Source: Verrucomicrobiia bacterium (lineage in GTDB: Bacteria; Verrucomicrobiota; Verrucomicrobiia; Limisphaerales; UBA11358). Taken from it: a stretch of DNA of 42,113 nt. The DNA lies in the NCBI GenBank assembly GCA_031290985.1, contig JARLJW010000078.1:1-42113 (forward strand), read 5' to 3'. The notes beneath the pieces were generated by a model. The model was not told where the DNA came from and ran no database searches. It saw only the letters and a program-made list of their open reading frames with translations. Shown in pieces: positions 16,201-25,067 of the stretch; position 1 is the stretch's first letter; the number at the start of each line of letters is the position of its first letter. The position numbers were made by a program, and so were the translations under genes.

Positions 16201-17457
16201 ATGATGGAAGCCCCGCCCATTTTAATCCTGCCTTTCGCCCTGTTGCTCGGGGCGATGGCGCTTTGCCCGATCATCGCGCCGCATTGGTGGGAAAAGCATT
16301 ACCCGAAGATCGCCCTGGGGCTGGGGGCGGTCACGGCCGGATATTACCTGCTCGGGCTGCACGATGCGGCCAGCCTCGCGCACACGGCGCATGAATATTT
16401 CAGCTTCATCGCGCTGGTGGGGTCATTGTTCGTGGTATCCGGCGGAATCCACATCGGTGTCAAGGGCCAGGCAACGCCCTGGACGAACGTGGTCTTTTTG
16501 TTCATCGGCGCGGTCGCGGCGAATGTATTGGGCACAACCGGCGCGGCCATGCTGCTGATCCGGCCATGGATCCGCATGAACCGGTACCGGGTGGCGGCGC
16601 ATCATATCGTTTTCTTCATCTTCATCGTGGCGAACCTCGGCGGGTGCCTCACGCCCATCGGCGATCCCCCGCTCTTCCTGGGCTATCTGCAGGGCGTGCC
16701 GTTCTGGTGGGTGGCGCAACATTGCTGGCCGATGTGGACGGTGGCCATCGGCGCGTTGCTGGCCCTCTTTTACGTCGTGGACAAGATCAACTTTGCCCGG
16801 GCGCCGCGGACGGTGCGCGAAAAGGAGACCGCGCCGGAAACCTGGAAATTCGAAGGGCGGACCAATCTGTTTTTTCTGGCGGTGATTGTCGGCGCCGTGT
16901 TTGTGGAAAAGCCGGTCTTCCTGCGCGAAGCCCTGATGCTGGCGGCGGCGGCGGGTTCGTATTTTACGACGAAAAAATCCGTGCACGCAGCCAACGGCTT
17001 TAATTTCCACCCGGCCATCGAGGTGGCGGTGCTGTTCGCGGGCATCTTTACCACCATGATCCCGGCGTTGGCGTGGCTGAATCATCACGCCGGCACGCTG
17101 CTCGGACCGAACCCGTCGCCGGGGATATTTTACTTCGGCACCGGCACGCTTTCGGCGGTATTGGACAATGCGCCGACGTATCTCGGTTTTTTGAGCGCGC
17201 TGGCGGGCGTGACGGGCGCCCCGGACACGGCGGCCCTGCTGGCCGGCCACGCGGCGCATCTTCTGGCGATCAGCGTGGGGTCGGTATTTTTTGGCGCGGC
17301 GACCTACATTGGCAACGGGCCGAATTTCATGGTCAAGTCCATCGCGGAACAAAGCGGGGTGCGAACGCCGTCGTTTGTGGCGTTCGCGTGGAAATTTTCA
17401 CTGCCGTTCCTGGTGCCGGTGCTGGTGCTGGTCTGGTTTTTATTCTTCCGCAGTTGA
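16201..17457 (+). CDS. Sodium/proton antiporter-like ion transporter (CitMHS/NhaD type)
   Basis: A 418-residue inner-membrane transporter with about eleven hydrophobic segments. Recognisable pieces are GGIHIGVKG, AANVLGTTGAAMLLIRPWI, the NLGGCLTPIGDPPLFLG segment and, in the second half, LDNAPTYLGFL and GAATYIGNGPNFMVK. The paired half-site pattern (TPIGDPP early, IGNGPN late) is typical of the ion-transporter superfamily that includes NhaD antiporters and CitMHS carriers. I favour a Na+/H+ antiporter or related anion carrier; the substrate cannot be fixed from sequence. The first codon is one of two adjacent ATG-ATG positions and either would fit. It is transcribed away from the glycosyltransferase and towards waaA. 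Confidence 0.82.
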   Translation: MMEAPPILILPFALLLGAMALCPIIAPHWWEKHYPKIALGLGAVTAGYYLLGLHDAASLAHTAHEYFSFIALVGSLFVVSGGIHIGVKGQATPWTNVVFLFIGAVAANVLGTTGAAMLLIRPWIRMNRYRVAAHHIVFFIFIVANLGGCLTPIGDPPLFLGYLQGVPFWWVAQHCWPMWTVAIGALLALFYVVDKINFARAPRTVREKETAPETWKFEGRTNLFFLAVIVGAVFVEKPVFLREALMLAAAAGSYFTTKKSVHAANGFNFHPAIEVAVLFAGIFTTMIPALAWLNHHAGTLLGPNPSPGIFYFGTGTLSAVLDNAPTYLGFLSALAGVTGAPDTAALLAGHAAHLLAISVGSVFFGAATYIGNGPNFMVKSIAEQSGVRTPSFVAFAWKFSLPFLVPVLVLVWFLFFRS

Positions 17458-17554
17458 AAAGTTGTCACAATTATGAAACATTCTGGTCACCCGGGCGTCC
17501 TACTTGAGACTTGCCATCAATTTATGAGAAGTCACTGACTGGCTGGGGTTTGTT

Positions 17555-18880
17555 TTGCGCACATTTTACAACATCTTGTTTCTTGTCTTCTTTGTGTTGT
17601 CGTCGCCGTATTATTTCTGGCGGCTGCGGCGGCGCGGGAACTGGACGGCCGGTTTCGGCCAGCGTTTTGCCAGCTATGATCCGTCGATCAAACAGGCGCT
17701 GACCAACCGGCATGTCATCTGGATCCATGCCGTGAGCGTGGGCGAGGTGAACCTTTGCACGCAAATCATCCGGGCGCTGGAGCCGCGGGTGCCCAACGCC
17801 AAAATCGTGGTCTCCTGCACGACGACGACCGGCATGGCGGAACTCCGCCGCCGGGTGCCGGCGCATGTGACCAAGATCTATTACCCGGTCGACCGCCGGA
17901 AATATGTGCGGCACGCGCTGGCGACCATCAATCCGCAGACCATCATCCTCGTGGAGGCGGAAATCTGGCCAAATTTCCTGTGGCGCGCCAGCGATCTGAG
18001 GATTCCGGTGTTCCTGGCCAACGCGCGGCTTTCCGACCGTTCGTTTCCGCGCTATAAAAAATTTGGCTGGCTGTTCCGGCGGCTGTTCCGGTCGTTTGCC
18101 GGCGTGGGCTGCCAGAACGAGCAGGATGCGGAGCGGTTGAAGGCGGTGGGCTGCCGGCCGGAAACGGTGCGGGTGGTCGGAAACCTGAAATTCGACGCCG
18201 CAAAGTTGAACGAGCCGCGCAAGCTGGATGTGCACGGGCTGCTGCGGCAGATCGGCGTGGCGGAGGACGCACCCATCCTGGTGGCGGGCAGCACGCATGA
18301 CGGCGAGGAGATGCTCCTGGTGGACCTGGCGGCGCGCCTGCGCCGGAAGTTCCCCAAATTATTTTTGATCCTGGTGCCGCGCCATTTTGAACGGTGCAAG
18401 GATCTGGGCCAAAAACTCCGCGCGCACGGGGTAAAGTTCGTGTATCGCAATGAAATCTTCCCGGCGCTGCAACTGCGGCCGGGCGAGGTGGACTGCCTGC
18501 TGGTGAACACCACGGGCGAACTGCGGTTTTTCTACGAGCCTGCGAGCGTGGTGTTCGTGGGCAAAAGCCTCACGGCCATCGGCGGGCAGAACCCGATCGA
18601 ACCGGGGGCGCTCGGCAAGGCGATCGTTTTCGGGCCGAACATGCAGAATTTCACGGACATTACGCGGAGCTTCCTGCTCAAGGATGCGGCGGTGCAGGTG
18701 AAAGATCCGGAGGCCCTGGAGCGCGCCGTGGCCGGGCTGCTGGAAAACGCCCCGCGCCGCGCGGAACTCGGCCGCCATGCGCTCGAGGTGGTGGCGGAAA
18801 ACCTCGGGGCCATCGAGCGCACGGTCGAGATGATGCTCCCGCACCTTGAGCTGCGGGGGTTCAAGGTTGAGCCGAAATAG
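17555..18880 (+). CDS. waaA: Kdo (3-deoxy-D-manno-octulosonic acid) transferase
   Basis: A CMP-Kdo:lipid A transferase of the inner membrane that adds the first LPS core sugar. The 441 residues are normal for the family. An N-terminal membrane anchor (about 6-22) precedes the GT-B fold. HAVSVGEVN holds the catalytic glutamate at residue 64. LVEAEIWPN, LANARLSD, the donor-domain VAGSTHDGEE, and the Kdo-phosphate region GGQNPIEPGALGKAIVFGPNMQNF are all conserved. The start is TTG, giving the expected N-terminal anchor. The gene sits between a transporter and rpoD, not in an LPS operon. Its presence shows that the organism makes Kdo-containing lipopolysaccharide. Confidence 0.95.
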   Translation: MRTFYNILFLVFFVLSSPYYFWRLRRRGNWTAGFGQRFASYDPSIKQALTNRHVIWIHAVSVGEVNLCTQIIRALEPRVPNAKIVVSCTTTTGMAELRRRVPAHVTKIYYPVDRRKYVRHALATINPQTIILVEAEIWPNFLWRASDLRIPVFLANARLSDRSFPRYKKFGWLFRRLFRSFAGVGCQNEQDAERLKAVGCRPETVRVVGNLKFDAAKLNEPRKLDVHGLLRQIGVAEDAPILVAGSTHDGEEMLLVDLAARLRRKFPKLFLILVPRHFERCKDLGQKLRAHGVKFVYRNEIFPALQLRPGEVDCLLVNTTGELRFFYEPASVVFVGKSLTAIGGQNPIEPGALGKAIVFGPNMQNFTDITRSFLLKDAAVQVKDPEALERAVAGLLENAPRRAELGRHALEVVAENLGAIERTVEMMLPHLELRGFKVEPK

Positions 18881-19026
18881 CGCGGGCGGGAATCGCCGCT
18901 GGATCGTTAATTAATTTCACCACCGGTCGCGCTGAAGACCGCCCAACACCTGCTGGAAAAGTGGGGGATTTTTTCCAACCCTCGAACCACGCGGATTTTG
19001 CGCGGCGTAAAATAACATTTCGCCGC

Positions 19027-19055
19027 TTGACGAAGGGGCGGCAAATTTTCATATT
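19027..19055 (+). promoter_or_regulatory. Candidate sigma-70 promoter for rpoD
   Basis: TTGACG (19027-19032) and CATATT (19050-19055) are separated by 17 bp, about 40 bp ahead of the rpoD start codon. Spacing and the -35 box fit well and the -10 box is a fair match. The surrounding intergenic DNA (18881-19095) is AT-richer than its neighbours. No other candidate in this gap is as good. Confidence 0.45.
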
Positions 19056-19095
19056 CGCCCCGCTCCTGTTGTACAGTCAGTAGCGCGACCCAATT

Positions 19096-20796
19096 ATGTC
19101 AAAGGTGAAGTCTCCCCCGACCGAGCCGGCGTCAAGCGCCGGGCCCGAAAATCACACTCCCATCCCGGCCCCGGTCATCGACCTCGCGGAGAAGATCAAG
19201 GAACTCGTCCGCCTGGCGAAGGAACAGGGCCAGCTCACGTTCGAGGACGTCAACGAAATCCTGACGGAGGAGCACGCCACCCCCGCAAACCTCGATCATA
19301 TCTTCGCGAAGCTGCGCGAGCTGGAGATCGAAGTGGTGGATTCGGCGGAAGTGGACCGCGTCAAGCCGGTGGACAAGGAGGAGGAGGAGGACGAGCCCCG
19401 GATGGATTCGCTGGACGACCCGGTGCGGATGTACCTGAAACAGATGGGGGCGGTGCCCTTGCTCACGCGCGAGCAGGAGGTCGAGATCTCCAAGCGCATC
19501 GAGGTGGCGGAGGATGAGCTGCGCCGGATCGTGTACAGCCTGGGTTTCACGGGCAAGGAACACCTGGCGCTGGCGGAAAAGCTTTTGGCGGACCCGCCCC
19601 GTGAACGTTTTGACCGCGTGATCCTCGACAAGAAGGTGGACAGCCGCGACGCGCACCTGCAGGCCCTGCGCCGGCTCACGAAGCGGACGCGCGAGCTGGA
19701 CGTGGAGGTGGACCAGCACTTCAACCTGTGGCGGGACGCGCACCAGAACGCCAAGCGCACGCGGGAACATGACGAGTTCGACAAAATTGACAAAAAATTG
19801 CAGGCGACGTTTCCCAGATATTATTTCAAACACAAAGTGGTGGAGGAAATGATGCAGGTGGCGGAAAACATCCACGAAAAAGTCCAGTACAGCCTGCACG
19901 CGCTGCAGGACGCGCAGGCCCAACGCGAATCGCCCGCCCAGAAGCACCTGGTGGAGGCGGAGCAGCAGACGTTGCGGGCGCTCGAGGAATTTGTGCGCAT
20001 GCCGCACCAGGATTTCCTGCTGGCATTCGACCGGCTGCGCGACGCCGCGGCGGCGGCCTTGCAGGCCAAGACGGAAATGGTGGAGGCGAACCTGCGGCTG
20101 GTCATCTCGATCGCGAAAAAATACACGAACCGCGGCCTCTCGTTCCTCGACCTGATCCAGGAAGGGAACATGGGGCTGATGAAGGCCGTGGAAAAGTTCG
20201 AGTACCGGCGCGGCTATAAATTTTCGACGTACGCGACATGGTGGATCCGCCAGGCCATCACGCGGAGCATCGCGGACCAGGCGCGGACCATCCGCATCCC
20301 GGTCCACATGATCGAGATCATCAACAAGCTGATGCGCGCGCAGAAAAAACTGCTGCAGGAGCTCGGGCGCGAGGCCACGCCGGAGGAGATCGCCGACGAA
20401 CTGCAACTGCCCGCGTCCCGCGTGTCCGCCATCCTTAAGATGGCCCAGCAGCCGGTTTCCTTGCAGTCGCCGGTGGGCGACGGGGATGAGGCGAGCTTTG
20501 GCGATTTCATCGAGGACAAGGCGGCGGAGAATCCGCTGGACCTCACCAGCTTCAGCCTGTTGAAGGACCGGCTGGGCGATGTGTTGTGCAGCCTGAACGA
20601 ACGCGAACGGCAGGTCTTGGAACTGCGTTTCGGCATCGGCGACGGCAACGCGCGCACGCTGGAGGAAGTCGGCCAGCAATTCCGCGTCACGCGCGAACGC
20701 ATCCGGCAAATCGAGGCGAAGGCGTTGCGGAAGATGCGGCATCCGACGCGGCTGAAACAGTTGCACGGGTTTTTGGAAATTGAGAACCTGGACTAG
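19096..20796 (+). CDS. rpoD: Primary RNA polymerase sigma factor RpoD
   Basis: The housekeeping sigma factor that directs RNA polymerase to -10/-35 promoters. The 566 residues show a region 1.1-like N-terminal domain (about 30-95), region 1.2 [22 protein letters not shown] (about 108-130), a non-conserved charged insert (about 150-310), regions 2.1-2.4 from [15 protein letters not shown] (about 330) through [14 protein letters not shown], region 3 to about 440, and region 4 from [16 protein letters not shown] (about 500) with the helix-turn-helix [13 protein letters not shown] near 532. All core promoter-contact regions are intact, so this is the primary rather than an alternative sigma. A promoter candidate lies at 19027-19055. 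Confidence 0.97.
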   Translation: MSKVKSPPTEPASSAGPENHTPIPAPVIDLAEKIKELVRLAKEQGQLTFEDVNEILTEEHATPANLDHIFAKLRELEIEVVDSAEVDRVKPVDKEEEEDEPRMDSLDDPVRMYLKQMGAVPLLTREQEVEISKRIEVAEDELRRIVYSLGFTGKEHLALAEKLLADPPRERFDRVILDKKVDSRDAHLQALRRLTKRTRELDVEVDQHFNLWRDAHQNAKRTREHDEFDKIDKKLQATFPRYYFKHKVVEEMMQVAENIHEKVQYSLHALQDAQAQRESPAQKHLVEAEQQTLRALEEFVRMPHQDFLLAFDRLRDAAAAALQAKTEMVEANLRLVISIAKKYTNRGLSFLDLIQEGNMGLMKAVEKFEYRRGYKFSTYATWWIRQAITRSIADQARTIRIPVHMIEIINKLMRAQKKLLQELGREATPEEIADELQLPASRVSAILKMAQQPVSLQSPVGDGDEASFGDFIEDKAAENPLDLTSFSLLKDRLGDVLCSLNERERQVLELRFGIGDGNARTLEEVGQQFRVTRERIRQIEAKALRKMRHPTRLKQLHGFLEIENLD

Positions 20797-20900
20797 CCGG
20801 CGGAAACGGGCGGCGGCGCGGCAATGTTGATTTAAAGGAATTTTGCGGAAGCGGTGTTGTCTGAACGAGGCGATCAAGTCGGTACTTTGTCTCCCCAATC

Positions 20901-21506
20901 ATGATGCTCAATCACTTTCGACGCTGGCGTGTGCAGCGTTCCTGGGAACGGAAGTGGCGCACGCCCAATTACCGGCCGGACTGGCTGGCGGACACCCCGC
21001 GTCCGTTCGTGCTCACGGGCTTTGACGCGGGCTGGCTGGTGCCGGGCCAGACGGTGCTGGAAATTGGCTGTGGCCTGGGCACGACCGCCGCCTGGCTGGC
21101 ACAGCACGGGCTGGAGGTTCTCGCCGTGGACATTTCCAGCCATGTCATCGAACAGGCCCAAAAAAACTTCCCGAACCAGCCGGGCCTTGAGTTCCGCTGC
21201 GCCGATGTCTGCGCCCCGGTAACTTGCCCAACCGTTTTTGACGTCATCATTGACACGGGCTGCCTCCAGCACATTCCCCCCGGCCTCCGGGATTGCTATC
21301 GTAAAAACCTGTTGGCCTGGTCGCGCACCGGCAGCCGTTTCGTCCTCACGATGCACCAAAGAGACCGGACCGCCGCTGAGCGGCTGGCCGAGGTTCAGTC
21401 CCTGTTTTCCGCCGGCTTTGAACTGGTTCACACCCAGGAGATGCCGCCGCCCAATGCTGAAAAATTCAACCATCTTAATTCAATCTTCCATTTTGTCCGC
21501 CGCTGA
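20901..21506 (+). CDS. Class I SAM-dependent methyltransferase (TPMT/TehB-like)
   Basis: A 201-residue protein that starts WERKWRTPNYRPDWL after a short basic N-terminus, then shows the SAM-loop VLEIGCGLGTTAAWLAQHG (about 53-71), AVDISSHVI, the FDVIIDTGCLQHIPP region and a RFVLTMHQRD strand. This combination resembles thiopurine methyltransferase and TehB-type small-molecule methyltransferases. The substrate is unknown. It is about 100 bp after rpoD and reads the same way. It is separated from the biosynthetic run starting at 21935 by a repeat element, so it is not clearly part of that cluster. Confidence 0.82.
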   Translation: MMLNHFRRWRVQRSWERKWRTPNYRPDWLADTPRPFVLTGFDAGWLVPGQTVLEIGCGLGTTAAWLAQHGLEVLAVDISSHVIEQAQKNFPNQPGLEFRCADVCAPVTCPTVFDVIIDTGCLQHIPPGLRDCYRKNLLAWSRTGSRFVLTMHQRDRTAAERLAEVQSLFSAGFELVHTQEMPPPNAEKFNHLNSIFHFVRR

Positions 21507-21934
21507 ACCCTTGGATAAGCCGGTTCCCGCTGTTTTCAGTGGAACGATGCTCTTGCAAAGCCCTTCTGAAGGTCTGAAAAACGGCGTCCAGCCGGATTCC
21601 CGGGAGACAAGCTGGATTTAGTATTATCCGGGATCCGCGTGGCGTATTACGGACTCGCCAAACCAGCCGGCGAGCTGTAAAAATAATTTCCGGGTGGGAG
21701 GTTCCCTTGAAACGGAAATGGTTTGCGGGAACTTTAAATAAGACAACTCTCGTTGTTTGGCTTCCTTCCAGGCATTCCACTGAAAACAGCGAAGAACCGA
21801 GATAAGTCTCGAAGAACCCCTTCCCGCACATAAGTTTGTGCCGATGATTTTTTACTTTCGTTAATGAACAATAATCAGTAATTACATTCTCCACAAGCAA
21901 GGCGAAACGACTCGGAATTGAGCGATCTATATTT
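21507..21934. other. 428-bp intergenic region, mostly a putative MITE
   Basis: This lies between the methyltransferase stop and the dehydrogenase start. Most of it is the inverted-repeat element at 21520-21800. The remaining ~130 bp (21801-21934) is AT-rich and would have to hold the promoter of the 21935-28916 gene run. A short palindrome, CGAGATAAGTCTCG (21798-21811), with GAAGAACC on either side (21791 and 21811), sits at the element edge. Confidence 0.5.
21520..21800. mobile_element. Putative MITE with near-perfect terminal inverted repeats
   Basis: Bases 21521-21544 and 21775-21799 are inverted copies of each other with one small indel/mismatch patch. The inner 16 bases (GCTGTTTTCAGTGGAA and its reverse complement) are perfect. 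Immediately outside, GATAAG occurs at 21514-21519 and again at 21801-21806, as a 6-bp target-site duplication would. The 281-bp interior has no plausible coding frame. Terminal repeats, a flanking direct repeat, small size and lack of a transposase together fit a miniature inverted-repeat transposable element. A long-stem regulatory RNA or bidirectional terminator is less likely given the ~230-bp loop. Confidence 0.65.
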
Positions 21935-23107
21935 ATGGCATCCGCATTTAAAAAAGAGAAATATTCCTCGTATCTGGGTGAGGGGAAACCGGACCACACG
22001 CCCGCCGCGGCTTCGCGGCGCATGATCGGGGTGCTCGAGGGAACGGGGGTTGGCCCGGCGGTCATCGACTCGGCGCTGCTCGTGTTGAGAGCGGTCGAGA
22101 CGGCGCTGGACCTGAAATTCGAGGTCCGCTTCGGCGGCTTGATCGGCGAGGATGCCATCAAGGAGCACGGCCAGTGGCTGCCGGAAAATACGATGGAATT
22201 CTGCGCCGATGTTTTTCAGGTGGGCGGCGCCATCCTCAACGGCCCCGGCGGCGGCCGCTATGTCTACGACCTGCGCAAGCGGTTTGACCTGTTTTGCAAA
22301 TTTGTCCCCGTCCAGCCGGCACCCGAACTCGCCCGCGCCGGAAAAATCTCCCCGCAATTCTTAAAGGACGTGGACCTGCTCATCGTGCGCGACAACACCG
22401 GCGGGGTGTATCAGGGCCGCTGGGGCGACCGCGCCACGGAAAACGGCCGCGTGGCCGAGCACTCATTCAGCTACAGCGAAGGCGAAGTACACCGCCTGGT
22501 GGAAGTCGCCGCGCGCGCCGCCGCGCGCCGCCGGGGCGGCCTGCACGTCATTGTGAAGGACGGCGGGGTGCCGACCGTGACCGCACTGTGGCGTGACATC
22601 GGCACCGCCGTCGCGCACAAATATGGGCTGGAGGCAAAATTCATGAATATCGACCTCGCCGCGTATGAATTGATCCAGAACCCGACACGGTTTGACGTGA
22701 TCGTGGCGCCGAATCTTTTCGGCGACATCATCGCGGACATCTGCGGGGTCCTGGTTTCATCGCGCGGGGTGACGTTCTCGGGTAATTTCACGCCGCACGG
22801 TCACGGCGTTTATCAGACGAACCATGGCTGCGCCCACGACCTCGCCGGCACGGATGTCGCGAATCCGGCGGGGCAAATCCTGTCCCTCGCAATGTTGCTG
22901 CGTGAAAGTTTCGGGCTGGAGGAACCCGCCGCGCTCATCGAAAGGTCGCTCGCGGAGACCTGGCAGGCGGGCTGGCGCACTGCGGACATCGCCGAGGCCG
23001 GCTGCACCATCCTCGGAACGGACGCCATGGCCGCAAAGGTCGCGGAGCAGGTCCTTCGCTCGGTGGAAAAACAGTTGCCGCATGAAACCCGCGTTGCTGT
23101 TGGTTGA
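21935..23107 (+). CDS. Isocitrate/isopropylmalate dehydrogenase family protein
   Basis: A beta-decarboxylating hydroxyacid dehydrogenase homologue of 390 residues. Family motifs are visible: LEGTGVGPAVID near the N-terminus, the substrate-loop arginine and threonine in VRDNTGGVYQG (R152, T155), the metal-binding strand NIDLAAYEL, FDVIVAPNLFGDIIADICG, and the cofactor loop NHGCAHDLAGTDVANP in place of the usual HGSAPDIAG. These support an NAD(P)- and Mg-dependent oxidative decarboxylation of a 2-hydroxy-3-carboxy acid such as a malate or tartrate derivative. Sequence around the substrate loop differs from standard Icd, LeuB and Ttu-type members, so a special substrate is likely. Its end overlaps the next gene by 26 bp, so the two are coupled. 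Confidence 0.85.
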   Translation: MASAFKKEKYSSYLGEGKPDHTPAAASRRMIGVLEGTGVGPAVIDSALLVLRAVETALDLKFEVRFGGLIGEDAIKEHGQWLPENTMEFCADVFQVGGAILNGPGGGRYVYDLRKRFDLFCKFVPVQPAPELARAGKISPQFLKDVDLLIVRDNTGGVYQGRWGDRATENGRVAEHSFSYSEGEVHRLVEVAARAAARRRGGLHVIVKDGGVPTVTALWRDIGTAVAHKYGLEAKFMNIDLAAYELIQNPTRFDVIVAPNLFGDIIADICGVLVSSRGVTFSGNFTPHGHGVYQTNHGCAHDLAGTDVANPAGQILSLAMLLRESFGLEEPAALIERSLAETWQAGWRTADIAEAGCTILGTDAMAAKVAEQVLRSVEKQLPHETRVAVG

Positions 23108-25037
23108 CCTCCAGACCGACTACCTGGCGGCGGCGGGGCTGCAGCCGGATGCGGAGGGTTTGACCGCCCGCGCCGCGACCTTGCTCGGGGCCTGCCGGGC
23201 GTCCCGGATCCCGGTCATCCACATCTGGACGACCATCCGCCGGGACGATGACCGGCGGTTGCCGCATTGGAAAAAAACCAACCGCTGGCAATGCGTCATT
23301 GGCACCGCCGGACACCGGCCCCCCGCCCCGCTGCAACCGCTTGGCCATGAAACCGTGATCCACAAAAGCGGTTTCAACGGCTTTGCCGGCGGTGGACTCG
23401 ACGCCGCGCTCCAGAAAATAAAATGTGATACGGTCGTCATTGCCGGCCTGCACCTGCATACGTGCGTCCGGACGGTTGCGGCCGAAAGCCTGGAGCGCGG
23501 GCTGGCGGTCTTCCTGATCGAGGACGCCGTCGCGAGCGACGATCCGCTGTTGGCCGCCGGCACTCGCCGCTGGCTGGCGGCCCGCGGGGTTGAATTTGTT
23601 TCCTCGGATGAAATCCGGGCCCGGCTGGGCGGGGCCGCACCGTCAAAATTGGCCCATCGTTCACCGCGCGCGACAAAAAAAATTCTGTTCACCGTTCCCG
23701 TGACGGACGGGGATAAAATCGCCAAGACCACCCGTTCCGTGCAGGTCGCGGGGAAAACGTGGCGGCGGACCAGCCTGAAATCACGCTGCGACATTTTGGA
23801 AAAAACCGCCAGACGGCTGGAGGCCACAGCCCCGGCCTTGGCGAAACAAATGGCGGTTGAGATCGGCAAACCCATTTCGCACGGGTTCGAGGAAATCCGA
23901 CGCGCGGCCGCCAACCTCCGGGATGTGATCCGCCGCGCCGCCGCTTTTGAGTTTGAAAAGCGCGGATCGGCGGGACTGGTCCGCCACGAACCGCTGGGCG
24001 TGGTGGCGCTCATTTCGCCGTGGAACAATCCGGTGGCGATCCCCGTCGGAAAAATCGCCCCGGCGCTGATTTATGGGAATACCGTGGTCTGGAAACCCGC
24101 GCCCGCCGCCACGAAAATTTCGGAGTCTATTTTAAAACTGCTGCGGCAGGCCGGTGTGCCGGTGGACGCGGTGCAGTTGCTGACCGGCGACCACACGACG
24201 GCGCAAAAGCTGGCGGCGGATAAAAACGTCCAGGCGGTCACGCTCACCAGTTCGGCGCCGGCGGGGTTTGCCATCCAGGAGATCTGTGCGCGGCGATTTC
24301 TGCCGTTGCAGGCGGAATTGAGCGGCAACAACGCGGCCATCGTCTGGGACGATGCGGATCTGAAGCGGGCGGCGGCCGAAATCGTCCGGGGCGCGTTCGG
24401 CTTCGCCGGGCAGCGCTGCACGGCGAACCGCCGGGTGATTGTCCCGGCGAAAATCTTTGAGAAATTCTGGCACGAACTAAAAAGCGCCGCTGAAAAGCTG
24501 GGTTGGGGCGATCCGCTGAAAAGCACGACGGATATCGGTCCGGTCATCCATGCGGGCAAACGCGCGGAGCAACTGTCACTGTTGGCTGCCGCCCAACGTA
24601 CGGGCGCAGCGCGACGCGTTGGATGGCTTTTCACGGCGCGCGCCCGGCAAGCGTGGGTAAAAGCCGGGGCCTATGTGCCACCGGCCATGGTCGCCTGCGA
24701 TGAACCGGAACATGCCTTGATACAGGAGGAAACCATGAGCCCGCTGCTGGTCGTGCAGCGCGCCAAAGATTTCTCTCATGCGTTGGCATTGCTCAACGGC
24801 GTCCGGCACGGCCTGGTGGCGGCGTTGTACAGCCCGTCGGCCGGGCGCCAGAAAAGGTTTCTCGCGGAGGCGCAGGCGGGCCTGCTCAAATTAAATTCCT
24901 CCACCGCCGGGGCGGATGTGTCATTGCCGTTCGGCGGGTGGAAAATGTCGGGGCTGGGCCCGCCCGAACACGGCGCGGGCGACGCGCTTTTTTACACGCG
25001 CATGCAGGCGGTTTATGGCGCGGCGGACCTGAAATAA
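23082..25037 (+). CDS. Cysteine hydrolase - aldehyde dehydrogenase fusion
   Basis: A 651-residue two-domain protein. Residues 1-190 are an isochorismatase/nicotinamidase-like hydrolase with the full catalytic set: Asp9 in LLLVDLQTDY, Lys95 in HKSGFNGF and Cys128 in GLHLHTCVRTVA. Residues about 205-645 are an NAD(P)-dependent aldehyde dehydrogenase with Asn315 in SPWNNP, Glu412 in ELSGNN and the nucleophile Cys446 in FAGQRCTANRR. Both active sites appear intact. The frame runs through without a stop and the linker is about 15-20 residues, so I read it as a true fusion. The ATG at 23082 was chosen because upstream codons in frame are the shadow of the preceding gene. The hydrolase may release an amide, ester or enol ether whose aldehyde partner is then oxidised. 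Confidence 0.88.
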   Translation: MKPALLLVDLQTDYLAAAGLQPDAEGLTARAATLLGACRASRIPVIHIWTTIRRDDDRRLPHWKKTNRWQCVIGTAGHRPPAPLQPLGHETVIHKSGFNGFAGGGLDAALQKIKCDTVVIAGLHLHTCVRTVAAESLERGLAVFLIEDAVASDDPLLAAGTRRWLAARGVEFVSSDEIRARLGGAAPSKLAHRSPRATKKILFTVPVTDGDKIAKTTRSVQVAGKTWRRTSLKSRCDILEKTARRLEATAPALAKQMAVEIGKPISHGFEEIRRAAANLRDVIRRAAAFEFEKRGSAGLVRHEPLGVVALISPWNNPVAIPVGKIAPALIYGNTVVWKPAPAATKISESILKLLRQAGVPVDAVQLLTGDHTTAQKLAADKNVQAVTLTSSAPAGFAIQEICARRFLPLQAELSGNNAAIVWDDADLKRAAAEIVRGAFGFAGQRCTANRRVIVPAKIFEKFWHELKSAAEKLGWGDPLKSTTDIGPVIHAGKRAEQLSLLAAAQRTGAARRVGWLFTARARQAWVKAGAYVPPAMVACDEPEHALIQEETMSPLLVVQRAKDFSHALALLNGVRHGLVAALYSPSAGRQKRFLAEAQAGLLKLNSSTAGADVSLPFGGWKMSGLGPPEHGAGDALFYTRMQAVYGAADLK

Positions 25038-25067
25038 ACCCGGTTTTAAAACACCAATAAGAAGAAT

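Noticed and set aside
18935..18995. Possible terminator hairpin after waaA (GGAAAA...TTTTCC)
   Set aside because: The stem is only 6 bp and A/T-rich, and the T-run is inside the stem; not convincing as an intrinsic terminator.
21520..21800. Bidirectional terminator or riboswitch instead of a MITE
   Set aside because: The inverted arms are about 230 bp apart with no T-run, and a matching direct repeat lies outside both ends, which fits a mobile element better.
22824..23081. N-terminal extension of the hydrolase-ALDH fusion
   Set aside because: These codons lie inside the dehydrogenase gene in another frame and encode Ser/Arg-rich sequence. Similarity to cysteine hydrolases starts at the ATG at 23082.
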